Notes: generated by a model from the sequence alone, not told the origin. A stretch of 64,000 nt of DNA from Owenia fusiformis (GCA_903813345.2 CAIIXF020000008.1:5033341-5097340), one strand, 5' to 3'. Shown: positions 31,920-44,849, numbered from the stretch's first letter. A program made the numbers and translations.

Positions 31920-32077
31920 AATTTTCTAAGAGGCTCCGTTAAGGAAAAAATGACTTTATGAGCTGGATGGAATTTCTGTGTATTTTTTATTCTATTAGGG
32001 TGTCCTGCATAAAGGATTTCGCCTGCGAAGCATATAACTCTTGCGAACATATCTAAATACTGGTCCGAAGAAGACAT
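31920..32077 (-). other. Short open frame at the left end of the foldback element
   Basis: The frame starts MSSSDQYLDMFARVICFAGE. A matching frame at the right end (37436-37594, plus strand) has the same start and diverges by a few substitutions. Both read inward to outward. I think they are open by chance because the arm is duplicated, but conserved frame at both ends is a possible sign of a small coding exon. Confidence 0.3.
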
Positions 32078-34328
32078 ACCTTGAATTTTTTAGAAAAAAT
32101 TGGCTAAAAATCGAAACTACAAGAAGTCAAAATGTTCAACTCAAACAAAGTTGTAGCTATTCTATATCAATATTTTGTGTTATGTAAGGTTTCTCAGATG
32201 TTTCAAGATCTTCATTAGTATACTTGTGTCTAGAAATGTGACATTTAAGGACAAAATTTGGCTTTTTTAATCATTTTCGCTTTCAGCATTAACATATAGT
32301 TCCTTATATCTTGAGTTTAATGCTGACTGGTTGTTGCATTTTTGATTAAATCTGTGCTTGTACATATGTTCTTCCATTTAAGGTATAGAAAATGTATAGT
32401 GGACAACCATTGTTCATATGAGAGCTTTCAGATCTCCCCTACCCCATTTATTATGGAAAATTACCGAAAAATATGAAAAAATAAAATAACTTGAAATTAT
32501 AAACTTTAACAAAGTTGTAGCTATTCTATGTCAATATTATGTGTTATTTAATGTTTTTAAGATATTTCCGAACCTATAGCGGTATACAAGTGGCTAGAAA
32601 TGAGACATTTAAGGACAAAACTTGGCATTTTTTTTATCATTTTCGCTTTCAGCAGTAATATATAGTTCCTCATATCTTGAGTTTTATGCTGTCTGATTGT
32701 TGCATTTTCAATCAAATCTGTTCTTGTGCATGTCTTCTTCCATTTAAGGTATAGAAAATGTATAGTAGACAAACAATGTTCATATCAGAGCTTTCAGATC
32801 TCCCCTACCCCATCAATTATGGAAAATAAACAAGAAATATATAAAAAAAATGAAATAACTTGAAATTATAGACTTTCATAAAGTTGTAGCTATTCTATTA
32901 TCAATATTATGTGTTATTTAATATTTTTAAGATTTTTCAAAACTTTTATTGGTATTCAAGTGGCTAGAAATGAGACATTTAAGGACAAAACTTGGCATTT
33001 TTTAATCAATGCTGCTTTCAGCAGTAACATATAGATCCTCATATCTTGAGTTTTATGCTGACTGGTTGATACATTTTGGATTAAATCTGTTCTTGTACAT
33101 GTTTTATTCCATTTAAGGTACTGAAAATGTATAGTAGACAAACAATGTTCATATTAGAGCTTTCAGTTCTCCCCTACCCCATTTATTAGGGAAGATGACT
33201 GGAAAATATAAAAAATAACTTCAAACTACCAGTATAAACTTTAACAAAGATGTAACTATTCTTTATGTGTTATTGATTGCTATAATTAATGTTTCCGGAC
33301 CTTTATTAGTATTCTAGTGTAGAGAAATTAGACATTTAAGAACATAATTTGGCATTTTTCATCATTTCCACTGTTAGCAATAACATATAGTTCCTTATAT
33401 CTTGAGTTTTATGCTGATTGGTTGATGGATTCTTGATCAAATCTGTTCTTTTGCCTGCCTATTTTGATTTAAGGTATTTAAAAATGTATATTGGAAAGCC
33501 TGTCATTATATTAGAGCTTACATATCTCCCCTACCCCATTTATTTTGAAAAAATAACCAGAAATATAAAAACCAAACAATTTCAAAGTATAGACTTTAAC
33601 AAAGTTGTCGCTATTCTAGATCAATACTATGTATTATTTGATATTTTTCAGATGTGTCAGGAACTTCATGAGTCTCCAAGTCTAAAAATTAGACATTTAA
33701 AGTTGAGTTGCAAATGGGGCGGGTATTCTCTATCTTTGTCCATTGGGCTTTTCTGGTTATGATATGTTGCAAACTGCTCATGAATCTATGCAATGTATAG
33801 TACAATACTGTATAAGTGGTAATTTTGCCTAATCATTTAATTTGCCTATTGCCTAATTTTTGCCAGGCTCGGAAAATTAAATGTCGGAAATATTGTCTTC
33901 ATAATGTTATCCAATGGGAAGTTTCTTGTCATTAGGAAAATTAAAATAAGGAAATTGATAAAATTTGACCATTCGGCAAATTAACCACTCGGATTAAATA
34001 CCACTTATACAGTACTTGGAATATATTTAAAAATAATGGGGTATAGTACTGTGATAATTATAACCAGTGATCAAGCCATATTGGTTGAATTCCCTCATAT
34101 CAAATGCAATGTTGTCAAATGCTTGGTGATTTCCATATTACACCTAAGGGTGGGGTAATTAGGAAGTTCATGATAGATATTGGGCTTGGGGATATTTTGG
34201 TAAATGTAAACATTGTGAAATGAAGAACAGCCAACAAGATGATTTTGGAAAGGATTACAAAATGGTAAAGCTGTCTTTGGTTTGTGAAGCAATGTTACTG
34301 TGTCTCTAAAATGGGATGAATTTCACTT

Positions 34329-34541
34329 ATGGCAGAGCTGCTATTGAACTTTGCAAAACTGATAGTTGCAACTTATCTATCAAATACTGATCATGAAGAA
34401 GTTGACACTCTCCTTATGGTCCATGTCTATTACAGTGCTGCAGACAAGACAAAGGAGTTCAATGTTGAGAGAATTTGTATTCAGTCTGATGATACAGAAT
34501 GTTGCTTGCAAAGAAGGATGAGAGTTAAAAAGAGCTCTTAA
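34329..34541 (+). pseudogene. Transposon-type coding relic (HEEVDTLLMVH motif)
   Basis: One frame contains SNTDHEEVDTLLMVHVYYSA and later VERICIQSDDTE. This resembles the 'HEEADTR..LH' and 'SxDTDV' pair seen in proteins of mobile elements in many invertebrates. It degenerates after DDTE, where a hydrophobic run would be expected. From memory of the motif only; the element class is unknown. Confidence 0.35.
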
Positions 34542-34911
34542 AGTTTCTTATGTCCTTCAAGGTAGCATTCTAAATTACTATATGAATCTCAAAGTGCAAT
34601 ACCTATTTGAAGATATATCAAAGATGGGTGTCTTGTACCAGTACTCACAAACAAACCTTCGTAGCAACACAAGAAACATATGTCCTTGGCAATTCGCAAA
34701 TGTAAAATGGCAAAAGGCAGCGAAAATTGCTATACAAGGTTTCTAGTCAAGGGTGTATTGCTACTTGTCCATGTGGCAATAAACAACATAGTGCACATCG
34801 TTGGACAATATTTAAGGATGAGTTTCTCAGAACTATAAAAATTATTTAGAGATCTTACATATCTGAATAGCTTGTGGTGTCATGAGCAACTTAGACCTTT
34901 AAAATGCTTCC

Positions 34912-35935
34912 TAGTCAACTGGTACCCAAGACAAGTCGTACCCAAGATAACTGGTACCCAAGACAACTCGTACCCAAGATAATTGGTGCCCAAGACAACT
35001 CGTACCCAAGTTATTTCCAGTATTATGGGTGCATATTAGGAAAACAAATTGAGTTTGTATAATTATGTTTTCATGTTATAATGTGACTCAAATAAGCCTC
35101 AATATTTTTTTGAATTTAGAAGACATTTTTTCTCAATGGATTAAGTAAAGCATTTTGATTTAACTTGAATCACCTTTTTACTAATAAAACAAGTGCTTGA
35201 AGTGCTTGTTCACAACATTTTTTGCCAAACATATATATAAATAAATATAATTACAACAGTGACTTTTCTACAAATGAATCAAACAATTAATTTGAGCATT
35301 TTGAGAAAGTTTAAAGGAAGTTTAATCTGTTAATTTTTTTCCAATTGGAACTAAATTGGATTATGCACATGCATACTAAGTGTAATAATATATCATGTAT
35401 GAATAAGTACCAAAATAATATGTGATATTAATATTATACTATATTATTACTTGTATACTATTATATTATTATTCAAAATATTTTATTGCTAAATTTCATG
35501 AATATGACTTCTGATAATATGAAATCCTAGACAAATACATTATCTGTTTAATAAGAAATTAGGCCCAAGATTTGATGAATCAATACATTTATAATAATAC
35601 CATCTTCCAAGATGAATTAAATCTGACACTTGTTCCAAACACTCATAAACATACAATATTTAAAAAAATGATTATGAATGTGTGGAATAAACATATATCT
35701 CTTCACTCGAACATCCAATATAGAATAATAGTCAAAATAAATTGACACTCAAAGCTCAAAATGTTACAAAATTATATCAATTTCTTCTGAAAATTCTTCA
35801 AACTTCTGAACAGTATGTTACAGTTATAATATGTATATCTTTACACATTCCCAGTCCAACACTTGATTCAAAACAAAATATATGCTTGGGTACGACTTGT
35901 CTTGAGTACCAGTTGACCAGTTACCTTTAAAATGA
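34912..35935. mobile_element. 1-kb inserted element with GGTACCCAAGACAAGTCGTA ends
   Basis: Left end: CAACTGGTACCCAAGACAAG then TCGTACCCAAG, with three or four further tandem variants to about 35010. Right end: CTTGGGTACGACTTGTCTTG then AGTACCAGTTG (35884-35920), inverted. The interior is AT-rich and non-coding. It sits in the middle of the foldback element. The target duplication is unclear. Confidence 0.5.
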
Positions 35936-37619
35936 CTTAAATGCAGCTCTAACATAGAACCAGGGAGATTTGAAAAATCAGGCTGTTGCTGGATTAAGTT
36001 CGAGAGTTGTGAACAATCATGTCTATATAAAGACATATCCTTTGATTCATATGAGAGTAAACTGCGAAATTACAAAATTATTTTGCACTATGCTATTTTT
36101 GAGTAATCTTTTAAAAATATAGTAGTGTAGTAATTTTATCTCTAATACGTATATTTGTGTTTAAAACACATTTTCCATGCTTTGAAGATAACAAGACACA
36201 TTGTTGAATATATATGATCTAAAATATGTCAACTAATCACCATTCAACTAAAAATATAAACAACTATTGCTGAAAGTGAAACATTGGTCATTTTGCCCAT
36301 TTATGTGTCATTTTTTGATTTTAGTGTGCTAATAAATATGCTAAACTTTTGAAAAGTTTAAGAATATAATCATGCAATAATAACATTTGTGTTGGTTTTC
36401 TCATTTAATGGTGGAGGGCAGATCTTAGACCTCTAATAAAAACATTCGTTGTCTTACATACATTTTCTTTAAGTTAAATCAGAGAAGACAGATTCAATAA
36501 AAAACATATATGAATCTATCATCAAAGAATTATAATTGTGGAAAATTATATGCTACTGCTAAATGCAGAATGCTAAAAATGCCAAATTTTAGACACATGT
36601 AATCAAATGAAGGTTACATTAAATAATACATAGTATCGATAGAGAATAGCTACAATTTTGTTAAAGTTGATGATTTGAAATTACTTTTTCATTTACATAA
36701 ATGGGGCAGGGGAGACATGAAAGCTATAATATCAACATTGGTTGTCCAATATACATTTTCTATATCCTAAATGGAAGAAGACATGTACAAGAACAAATTT
36801 GACTAAGAATGCACCAACCAGTCAGCATTAAACTCAAGATATAAGGACCTATATGGTATTGCTGAAAGCGAAAATGGTCAAGAAAGCCATGTTTTGTCCT
36901 TAAATGTCTCATTTCTAGGCACTAGTTTACCAATAAAGGTTCTGAAATATCTGAAAAACATTAAATAATACATAATATTGATATAGAATAGCTACAACAT
37001 TGTTAAAGTTTATAAATTCAAGTTATTTTATATTTTCATATGTTTCAGTAATTTTTCATAATAAATGGGGTAGGGGAGATCTGAAAGCTCTAATATGACC
37101 ATTGGTGGTCCAATATACATTTTTTGTATCTTAAATGGAAGAAGACATGTACAAGAACAGATTTAATCAAAATTGCAACAACCAGTCAACATTAAACTCA
37201 AGATATAAGGAACTATATGTTACTGCTGAAAGCGAAAATGATCAAAAATGCCAAATTTCGTCCTTAATTATCTTATTTCTAGACACTAGTACACTAATGA
37301 AGGTCCTTAAACATCTGAAAAACATTAAATAATACATAGTGTTAATATTAAATAGCTAGAGTTTTGTTTGAGTTGAACATTTTGACTTTTTGTAGTTTCC
37401 ATTTTTAGCCAATTTTTTTCTAAAAAATTCAAGGTATGTCTTCCTCGGACCAATATTTAGATATGTTCGCAAGAGTTATATGCTTCGCAGGCGAAATCCC
37501 TTATGCAGGAAACCCTAATAGAATGAAAAATACAGAGAAACTCCATCCAGCTCACAAAGTCATTTTTTGCACAGTTCTCACACCTTCCACCCCGAGTACA
37601 GTACACAGCAAACATTATG

Positions 37620-37788
37620 CAAATAGTGACTGCCATTGAGGGCAATAGTGTAAATTATTTCCCCGAGGGAATATCCTCTACAATGTACTATTCCCGAAGC
37701 CGCAGGCTGAGGGAATAGTATATTGTAGAGGATATTCCCAAGGGGAAATCATTTACACTATTGCTCGAAATTAGGCAGTCACTATTTG
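37620..37788. mobile_element. 169-bp hairpin MITE
   Basis: The ends CAAATAGTGACTGCC (37620-37634) and GGCAGTCACTATTTG (37774-37788) are perfect inverted copies. Inside, GGGAATATCCTCTACAAT and GGAATAGTA words pair as well, so the whole element folds. It lies just outside the large foldback element. Non-coding. Confidence 0.65.
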
Positions 37789-38159
37789 TTTTATTATATA
37801 CCCTATACTGACTCTTGTCCCGTTTCCTCTGCGAAGGCCAAAAAGGCTTAGAAAGCCCCCTCCCCGGGTCCATTGTTAGCATTATAAGCTGTGACGTCAT
37901 CAGATGCTCAACAGAAATTTTTGCCTCTGAGACTCTCACTTGACAAATTCAATCGCGTTTAACACGCGGAATAGATTATCATAACACTTGAAATTACACA
38001 GACGTATTGAGCTAAGGGAACTTTATACACGTTGCTTATATTGTATCGTTCACGCACGTCTGTCATGGTGAACGGAGTTGATTTGTGTTTCTGCTCATCC
38101 TCCATTTTTCTGTTTTTCGTCTGCGCAGTGATGATGAGCAGACGTTTCCAAGGGTAATA

Positions 38160-38275
38160 GAGCTTGCAATTGTGACGTCAGCGGGCAATAGTTCAAATGT
38201 ATATTCCCGCTGACGTCACATTTGAGGGAATATAACTTTCCGAGGGAAATAGTAAATCTATTTCGGAACACGTGA
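38160..38275. repeat. Inverted repeat with two TGACGTCA palindromes
   Basis: GTGACGTCAGCGGG (from 38172) and CCCGCTGACGTCAC (to 38220) are inverted copies, each with a full CRE-type octamer; a related GTGACGTCATCAG occurs near 37892. The GGGAATAT words link it to the hairpin at 37620, so it may be another part of the same element. Whether it binds CREB-type factors is unknown. Confidence 0.45.
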
Positions 38276-38299
38276 CTAGGTATTGACCAATCAGGATTA

Positions 38300-40532
38300 G
38301 TGTTACATATTGGGTATATAATAATTCTCAATGTTGAATCAATGTTGAGTTTTTTGTAAGTCAATATTGAGAACTGTTGACTGTGTACACAGTCATAGGT
38401 AACATTTTAAACATGTTATATCTTATTCCTTGGGCAGGGGCTCAGAAAGAATTACTTCAGATAAAGAAGTCTCTAATCTTGATGTGTATATTGACCAGTA
38501 GTGAATGTAGTGCAGCTACTTCGAGTTCAACAGTTAAAACTATTGACCACTGTTCGGCCAGTCAACAACCCCTATTCACCTATCAGAGGGGAATATCTAA
38601 TTTTTTCTACAATGTATATGCAACTTACTGTAGATTTCTATTGAGGTCAACTGACAAAGTTGTATACTGTGAACATGATAATACCATCGACTGACAACAT
38701 TAAAAAGTTAAGGCCTTTAGGTTAGTCCACAGTATACCCCAATAGACTGAACATCTCGAGAATTCATTCTAATGATCATCATGTCCCTCCTATGGGAAAA
38801 AGAGGACATTTTCTGCACAAAATTATCAATTTTAGGAAGCAACACTTCCCAAACATAAACATTATAATAATTCAATTAGTAGTAAGGTACAATTAAATGC
38901 TATGTGAAGTAACACAGCGAATTGTCAAATGGAAATAAATTAAGGTCGGGGAAGTAACAAATATCAAATTAATTTACTCCATCTGACCATCCGCTATTTT
39001 TAATGGCACTTCCAATGTAAACAAATAATTTTCCATCACTAATTTTAACATATGTGGGCTATAGTCTGAATATTTTCCTACCAAATTTCATAAAAAATTC
39101 AGACGACATAGTCTAGAGTCAAGGTCAACAGTACTTACAGGGTTTACAATTCAGTGATATATTCTAATCTATATAGATTTTTATTCAAATCAGAGGTTAA
39201 CAGTCAATGTTGTTATACCTCAACCTCAGTCTTAATACTAAGTTTTCATTGGTTGTTCTGGATCTACACTGTAGACTACAGTCAATTCATTTGTACTTAC
39301 AAAGTTCACTCTTATTTAAAGATGGCAGCACATAAATTTGAATTATTAGAATTATTTGAGAGATTATAGATGTCTCTACTAGTGACTATTATTAATTCAT
39401 CATGGTGGAAGCAAATTCCCTGAATTTATTATAAACCCACAAAAATGCGAAAATCTTCGTAAGTATTGCTTTTTATACCTTCTAAGTGCTATCGATAATC
39501 AGGCTAAATAAGTAGATAGAGTAAAACTAGTTAGATTTCTCATGTATTCGACTGTTTTGCAGAACAAATATGCTTTTTTCTTGGAAATTTATCAGGATTT
39601 TTTTCCATTCCATTCCTCACAGTTCATTTTTACTGATTTTTTGTGTTTCAGGGAAAAATGCTAGAGATGGCAACTATGGAATATCCTTAGCGAGAGTGGA
39701 AATTTATCAATATGATTGATGCATTGTTTCAAACCATTACTCAAGTGACCGGCTAATCAAACCACAAGATTCTAGCTACAGTACTGAGTGGTCATTGGTC
39801 ATTTGATCGCTGACTTCTTTTGCTGCATTGAAACCAAGAAAATCGCTCTTGGTCAGATAGTAGTATAGTACAGTGCCATTTAAAATGATTGCTCAATGTT
39901 ATGCAGATATAAGAAGATGATATAAGTCTGCGGAAAAGAACGAGTACCAAAATGTTGACCATATTTTGAAACAATCATTGATTTGAACAGCGTCAAACTT
40001 TGTGACCCCCTTTCAAATATTTATATGGGGATCACAGCCAAAGTTAGCGCAATGGCCAGTCATCGTTTCAAAAAGCATGAAGCCAATTATAAACAGGCGG
40101 ATGGGACGATACGAGCGCATTCTCAGAATAGTGGACAGCCCCATAACTTCCAAGGGGAAGAGAATCCAAACAACTTAGTCTATAAAAAGGTGAGATTTCC
40201 GTTCATTGTACCAAAAGCATGGATGTCTAGAACAAATGGAGCTAAAGATCTGGATGCTTTATGGTACTTTGACATGTCAATACGATGAACTGTCAATCTG
40301 TCACCATTACTATTAGGTGGGACAGGGACTCATTTTTTGAAAATCAGCCTCTGTTTAGAAAAATGGTCATAGATTTTTACAAGATGGAGCCAGATTATGT
40401 ATATGCCTAATTTTTCTAAATGAGAGAGGGAAGATTTTATATATTTTCATACATTTGGTCCTCCTCGTAGAAATTTAGCTGCAACCCTGGAATACCGTTC
40501 TATGAATTATTGGTGTGCAATTTGCCTTTTAT
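38300..40532. other. Intergenic stretch, no gene recognised
   Basis: Two reading frames of about 100 codons (38377-38694 and 39983-40288, plus strand) show no family signature, no splice support and ordinary local composition, so I leave them as chance frames. No structured repeat was noticed. Confidence 0.35.
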
Positions 40533-40571
40533 TATCCCAACGAACGAAGTTCGTTAGGGATATAGTGAAGC

Positions 40572-40615
40572 CCTCCGTCCGTCCGTCCGTCCGTCAGTCC
40601 GTCAGTCCGTCAGTC
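40572..40615. repeat. TCCG/TCAG microsatellite (left half)
   Basis: About eleven tetranucleotides of GTCC, GTCA type. The same array resumes at 42408-42450 after the inserted element, showing that a single tract was split. Confidence 0.8.
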
Positions 40616-42407
40616 CAGGGTTCGAAATTAGCGTTGCGGAAGTAACGATTCGTTCCTTTATTTTCTCAAATCGTTACCTAGCAACATGCCCAAGTAACGA
40701 AAACAGTTCCCTGGTTTATGGGAAGATCTCTATATGATCGTCAACTCAACTTCTCAGTTGAAAAAATGCTGAGAAGTGAGAATGAAATGCTGCCGTGATA
40801 AAACTTTTTTGAAATTTTTTTCTTTGGCACTTTCCGTCCTCTTTCACTTCAGCTTTTAGGCTATAACTTCTCAAAACATAAGATAAAGTGTTTACTTACC
40901 ATACAGATTCTTATTTTTCTAAAATAAAGTCTTAAAAACCGGCAATTTTCAGGTAAAATCACCGTATTATTAAGATACTTTTTGAAGTTAGCTAGTTACT
41001 GTTCTCAGATTAGTGTGAGAGGGGGAGACATCTATTGAGAAAAATACTAGATATAGTAATTGCTTTCAGTTTCAATAAGCATACCCCCTTCAATAAAGTT
41101 TGTAGTTCCCATTTCACCATGTAGATTTGAAATAAAAAATAAAATCTTGGGGAGGGAAACTCTGAATCGCAACAGCTGCATAAATTAAGCAGGTTGACCT
41201 TTCACTTAGAGCCACTTAGAAATGTTAATTATAGTGGGAAATTTAAATTTGAATGTTGAAACAACATGATTGGTCTATTATAATTTGGTCTGATCACATG
41301 ACTACCAATGTTTATGTTCTCATAAGACAACATGTTTTCTCTGAATTGTTTGACTTGAAACATTCTTCTAATGTCTTCTAAAGCTAATTCTGTTTACTCC
41401 TGAGTCAGAAAAATACTATTTTTGAGGCAAATATATCTATAGCTATTATTCTGGAAAGAAGGATAGTCCTGTATGATCCACACCCTATGCAGACAGAGCC
41501 TGTGGGAAATATTGGGTGGGGAGCAAATGAGCGGAGGGTGCGGAGCTAACGGTCATTTTTGAATTTAAATTTGGGATATTTCTGGAACTAAGCCGTTTTG
41601 GGACTTCAAATATACCAAGATATGTGTATTTGACACCAAACATCAATACAATTGTGAAAATAGTAGCGCAATTCATTCTATAGCGACGCAGTGTGCCTTA
41701 AACCTTTCCCAGACCTATATATTTTGAAATTATCCTTTTAATACTGAGTCCCCAGCATTCATAAAAAATGGTGTTCAAGGTACACTATCTATACAAATTA
41801 CTTTTGCATCTTGGAAGCCAGGCAGTATCAGTGTGATTTTATAAAAATTCGGAAATGTTTTTCAGATATGAGCCCCCTCTAAATATTGGGTGCGGAGCAG
41901 CTCCATAAACGTAGCTCCGCACCCAATATTTAGAGGGGGCTCATATCTGAAGAGCATTTCCGAATTTTTATAAAATCACTCATTTGCGGCGCACCCAATA
42001 TTTCCCACAGGCTCTGTCTGCATAGGGTGATCCAGTTCTTTTCATATCTTATTTCAATGTCATATTAAAGGGGGGGGGGGCGTTGTTTAATTGCTCATTG
42101 GACATGGGTTTAGTTGTTGGGATTCTGAAAATTTCCTGGTGTGATTCCACATAGACATGATAGATACATGTTCTTAGTACTATCTCTGAAAACAAGGCAT
42201 GAAGTTTCAAATGTTATCATGGAATAATAATTAATAATAAACTTGAGATCAACAAATCGATTGACTTGTTAGTGTCAAGGAAAACTGTGTCTATCGAAAT
42301 TTTTTCAACCGGTAAAAACAACTACCTTACTTTGGAATTTAGTTACCTAGAAAAAATGTCAGGTAACTATTTTCACTACCAGTCTAAAAAGTTAAGTTCG
42401 AACCCTG
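40616..42407. mobile_element. 1.8-kb element with CAGGGTTCGAA ends, nested in the microsatellite
   Basis: The ends CAGGGTTCGAA (40616-40626) and TTCGAACCCTG (42397-42407) are perfect over 11 bp. The interior has no recognisable transposase. The ends resemble those of hAT elements, but the target duplication cannot be read because the site is a microsatellite. It hosts the foldback at 41481-42029. Confidence 0.55.
41481..42029. mobile_element. 549-bp foldback element with CACCCT ends and 5-bp duplication
   Basis: The ends CACCCTATGCAGACAGAGCC and its reverse complement (about 37 bp in all) are flanked by ATCCA on both sides (41476-41480 and 42030-42034). An inner pair of about 65-bp arms (41834-41898 and 41918-41983) is nearly perfect and carries AGGGGGCTCATATCTGA. 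No transposase. The end hexamer and the duplication length are the same as in the element at 61566-62454. Confidence 0.8.
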
Positions 42408-42450
42408 CAGTCCGTCAGTCAGTCAGTCAGTCAGTCCGTCCGTCTGTCCG
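42408..42450. repeat. TCAG/TCCG microsatellite (right half)
   Basis: It continues the tetranucleotide tract interrupted at 40615 (CAGTCCGTCAGTCAGTCAGT and on to GTCCGTCTGTCCGG). Confidence 0.8.
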
Positions 42451-43132
42451 GAAGATAACTCAAATACTAGTTGACAGATTTTTTTCATATTTAGTGGAAA
42501 GATGTATATTGGTGAATAGTTTTACGCAAAAAAAATTTTTTCAAGATGGCCGCCGCTTTAAAAATGACGGGACTTTTTCGCAAAAATCATAAATTTTTCA
42601 TTCTAAACCAAAGTAATTAATATTATTGTTTGAAATTTTGGTAGTGTATTCACAACATTTATCTATTTCACATATATTCTGTGTTTTTCATCCTGACCCC
42701 CAGGGGCCATGTATGGGGGGACAGGAAAACAGAAATTTTCGCTAATTTTTAGATCTTTCTGAAGTATAGCTTTATTATACTCAAATGAAAGGCAATTAAG
42801 AGTAGATTGCAAATATTGTTTTTTTTTTCTGATTGGAGCCTCGTAAAATTCAAAATGGCCGTCTAATGTACGATTTCGCAATATTTTTCGATCCCTTCAA
42901 AGTATGGCTATATTATACTCAAATTGAAGGAATTTTGGAGTAGATCACAATTATGGTATTATTTTTCAGATTTGTACCTCAGAAAATTCAAAATGGCTGC
43001 TTTGCAGGAATTCGCAATTCTAAAATCTAATTTTTTCATTTTCAACCAAAGTAATGAGTATAATTGATTGTAATTCGGTAATTGATATTTTGTTCGTTGG
43101 GATTTGCTACTCCGCGGAGTTGCCGTTATCTA

Positions 43133-43625
43133 GTTTAAAATGAAACCATGCAGAATAAGTTATAATGTTTATGAGTACAGTTGTATTCTAAACTTGTGTG
43201 TATTATAAAACTTGCATATAATTTCCCAAACACATCATAGGCATACTGGATTACCTTTATTACATTGTGTAAAAGTAAGTCTAAGTAGAACCATGGGCTT
43301 TCAATTAGAACATTTTATATACACTCACCCACTCATCATGAGCAACCATGTTCTAAAGATTTCTTCCTGTTTTAATTCTGAAAAAATGTCAATGCATTTT
43401 AAAAACTGTTTGTATGATCATAGTACATGTATGAACCAATGATCATTTTATTATCATTCAATATTGGTCTTAGAATTACCTTCATTTCAGACCTGAACAT
43501 TTTTGCCTTAAAAGTAAGCTTAGATGAAAATACAATCTACATTTGTTTGTTTATGTGATATGTTAGAAACAGAATTCGTACCTTACAATTTACAATGTTT
43601 CTGTTTTTCTATACTGGAAAATGTA
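43133..43625. other. AT-rich spacer
   Basis: Nothing I can support. Confidence 0.3.
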
Positions 43626-44206
43626 CAGGATGTTCAATAAGTGAACTGCTAATTTTGCTATAACTTTCGTTTTCTTAATTCTTTCTTCATGAAACTTTCA
43701 CAACAAAATGGGGTGAAATGTGACCCTCTGGAACTTTATGGGCCTTACAACATGAAGTGCTCAAAGTAGGCGCTAAGCATCAACGCACAGTTGCTGCCTG
43801 ATGACACTCTCATGGTACATATTCTCAGAAGCCATCCTTGAAGTGTGTGGCTAGGGAGGTGTTCACTGCAGACATCAATTGAAATTCTGGTGGGATATTC
43901 CTCGCAGATGCACTATACATATTATGATGTCATAGCTCTTTGTTAATACATAATACAAACTGACAACATCAAATTTTGACCATAATACATGTATCAAGTT
44001 TTTATTCATCAAAAAGTGTTAATTTTATTTAAAACAATAATTCATCATGTAAATCCTGAAGGTTGCCTGCATTCCCATGACAATGGTTACCATAGTAACT
44101 ATAACTATGTCAATTCTTGGTTGACTAATAAAATAGAGTCAGATATATCTTACTAATGTTGTGAAAAAAGTTATAGCAAAATTTGCAATACTTTTTGAAC
44201 ACCCTG
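43626..44206. mobile_element. 581-bp non-autonomous element, mariner-like ends
   Basis: The left end CAGGATGTTCAATAAGTG and right end ACTTTTTGAACACCCTG are inverted, and the match continues inward (TTTTGCTATAACTTT against AAAGTTATAGCAAAA). TA precedes the left end; the right flank is CA, so the duplication has decayed by one base or is absent. No transposase frame. Confidence 0.55.
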
Positions 44207-44849
44207 CACTAAACTGCAAAAAAATTATATATCAATTTCCAATTTTCACTCTAATGATAATCAAATGTATATTTACCTGTAGCTTGCCTACATTGAAGGC
44301 TGAAGCCCAGAGGCTAATTCTAGATAATGTTCCTTTAAACTTTATCTTGAAAAGGGTATCTGTTGTGATGTTGCATATTGCACCATAGCTAAGACTGGTA
44401 GAGATGTAATCCAAATTTCAGATTTTATTTGTTTATTTGCCCTTTCCTTAGCTTCTGATGATACAATAAAATTACTAAATTAGGCTCTCAGCCAAGTCGG
44501 AATTCTCTTCAGGGTTCTCCTTAACTTCGTTGTTCGGAGTTTCCTGATTCATGTAGTATCATGTACATACTGTAGTTAGTTTATAAAGTCATTTTTATGA
44601 GAGTTATAATATATTTACAAATATGACCTTATGTATAAGACCTTCGTCAAACTCCCACACACTTCATTCAGGATGGGCTAATTTCTGCATTATTCAACAG
44701 AGCTCAAAGATACTTACTTTAACTTGATTTTCCCCATTTTATTTTCTCAGTTTACTTGATTAGATCTTGGGGTCAGCAAGATGCAACAAGCAGCATGCTC
44801 TGATATTTAAACAAGTCTTACTTTAGCTATTCTGGTAGACAACTACTGT

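Larger units (their letters stand above)
31905..37599. mobile_element. 5.7-kb foldback element with tandemly repeated arms
   Basis: The outer ends are inverted copies (GTACTCGGGGTGG at 31905 and CCACCCCGAGTAC ending 37599), followed inward by about 220 bp of matching sequence. Both arms then carry head-to-tail units of about 366 bp with the word AAAGTTGTAGCTATTCT. These start near 32140, 32511, 32877, 33243 and 33600 on the left, and near 37350, 36985 and 36645 (plus one degenerate) in inverted orientation on the right. Drosophila foldback elements have this plan; homology to them is not claimed. No intact transposase is present. The middle holds a coding relic (34329-34541) and a second insertion (34912-35935). 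It lies just upstream of MOCS1 exon 1. Confidence 0.7.
40533..43132. mobile_element. Outer repeat of a three-deep nested transposon stack
   Basis: Left end: CCCAACGAACGAAGTTCGTT then AGGGATATAGTGAAG and a TCCG/TCAG microsatellite. Right part: GGAAGATAACTCAAATACTA, copies of CAAAATGGC-type sequence, and TTCGTTGGGATTTGCTACTC. The right end GTTCGTTGGGAT is the inverse of the left ATCCCAACGAAC. An element at 40616-42407 splits it inside the microsatellite. Confidence 0.55.

Noticed and set aside
39983-40288. 101-codon plus-strand frame
   Set aside because: No recognisable domain or neighbouring exon; length is within chance for this amount of sequence.
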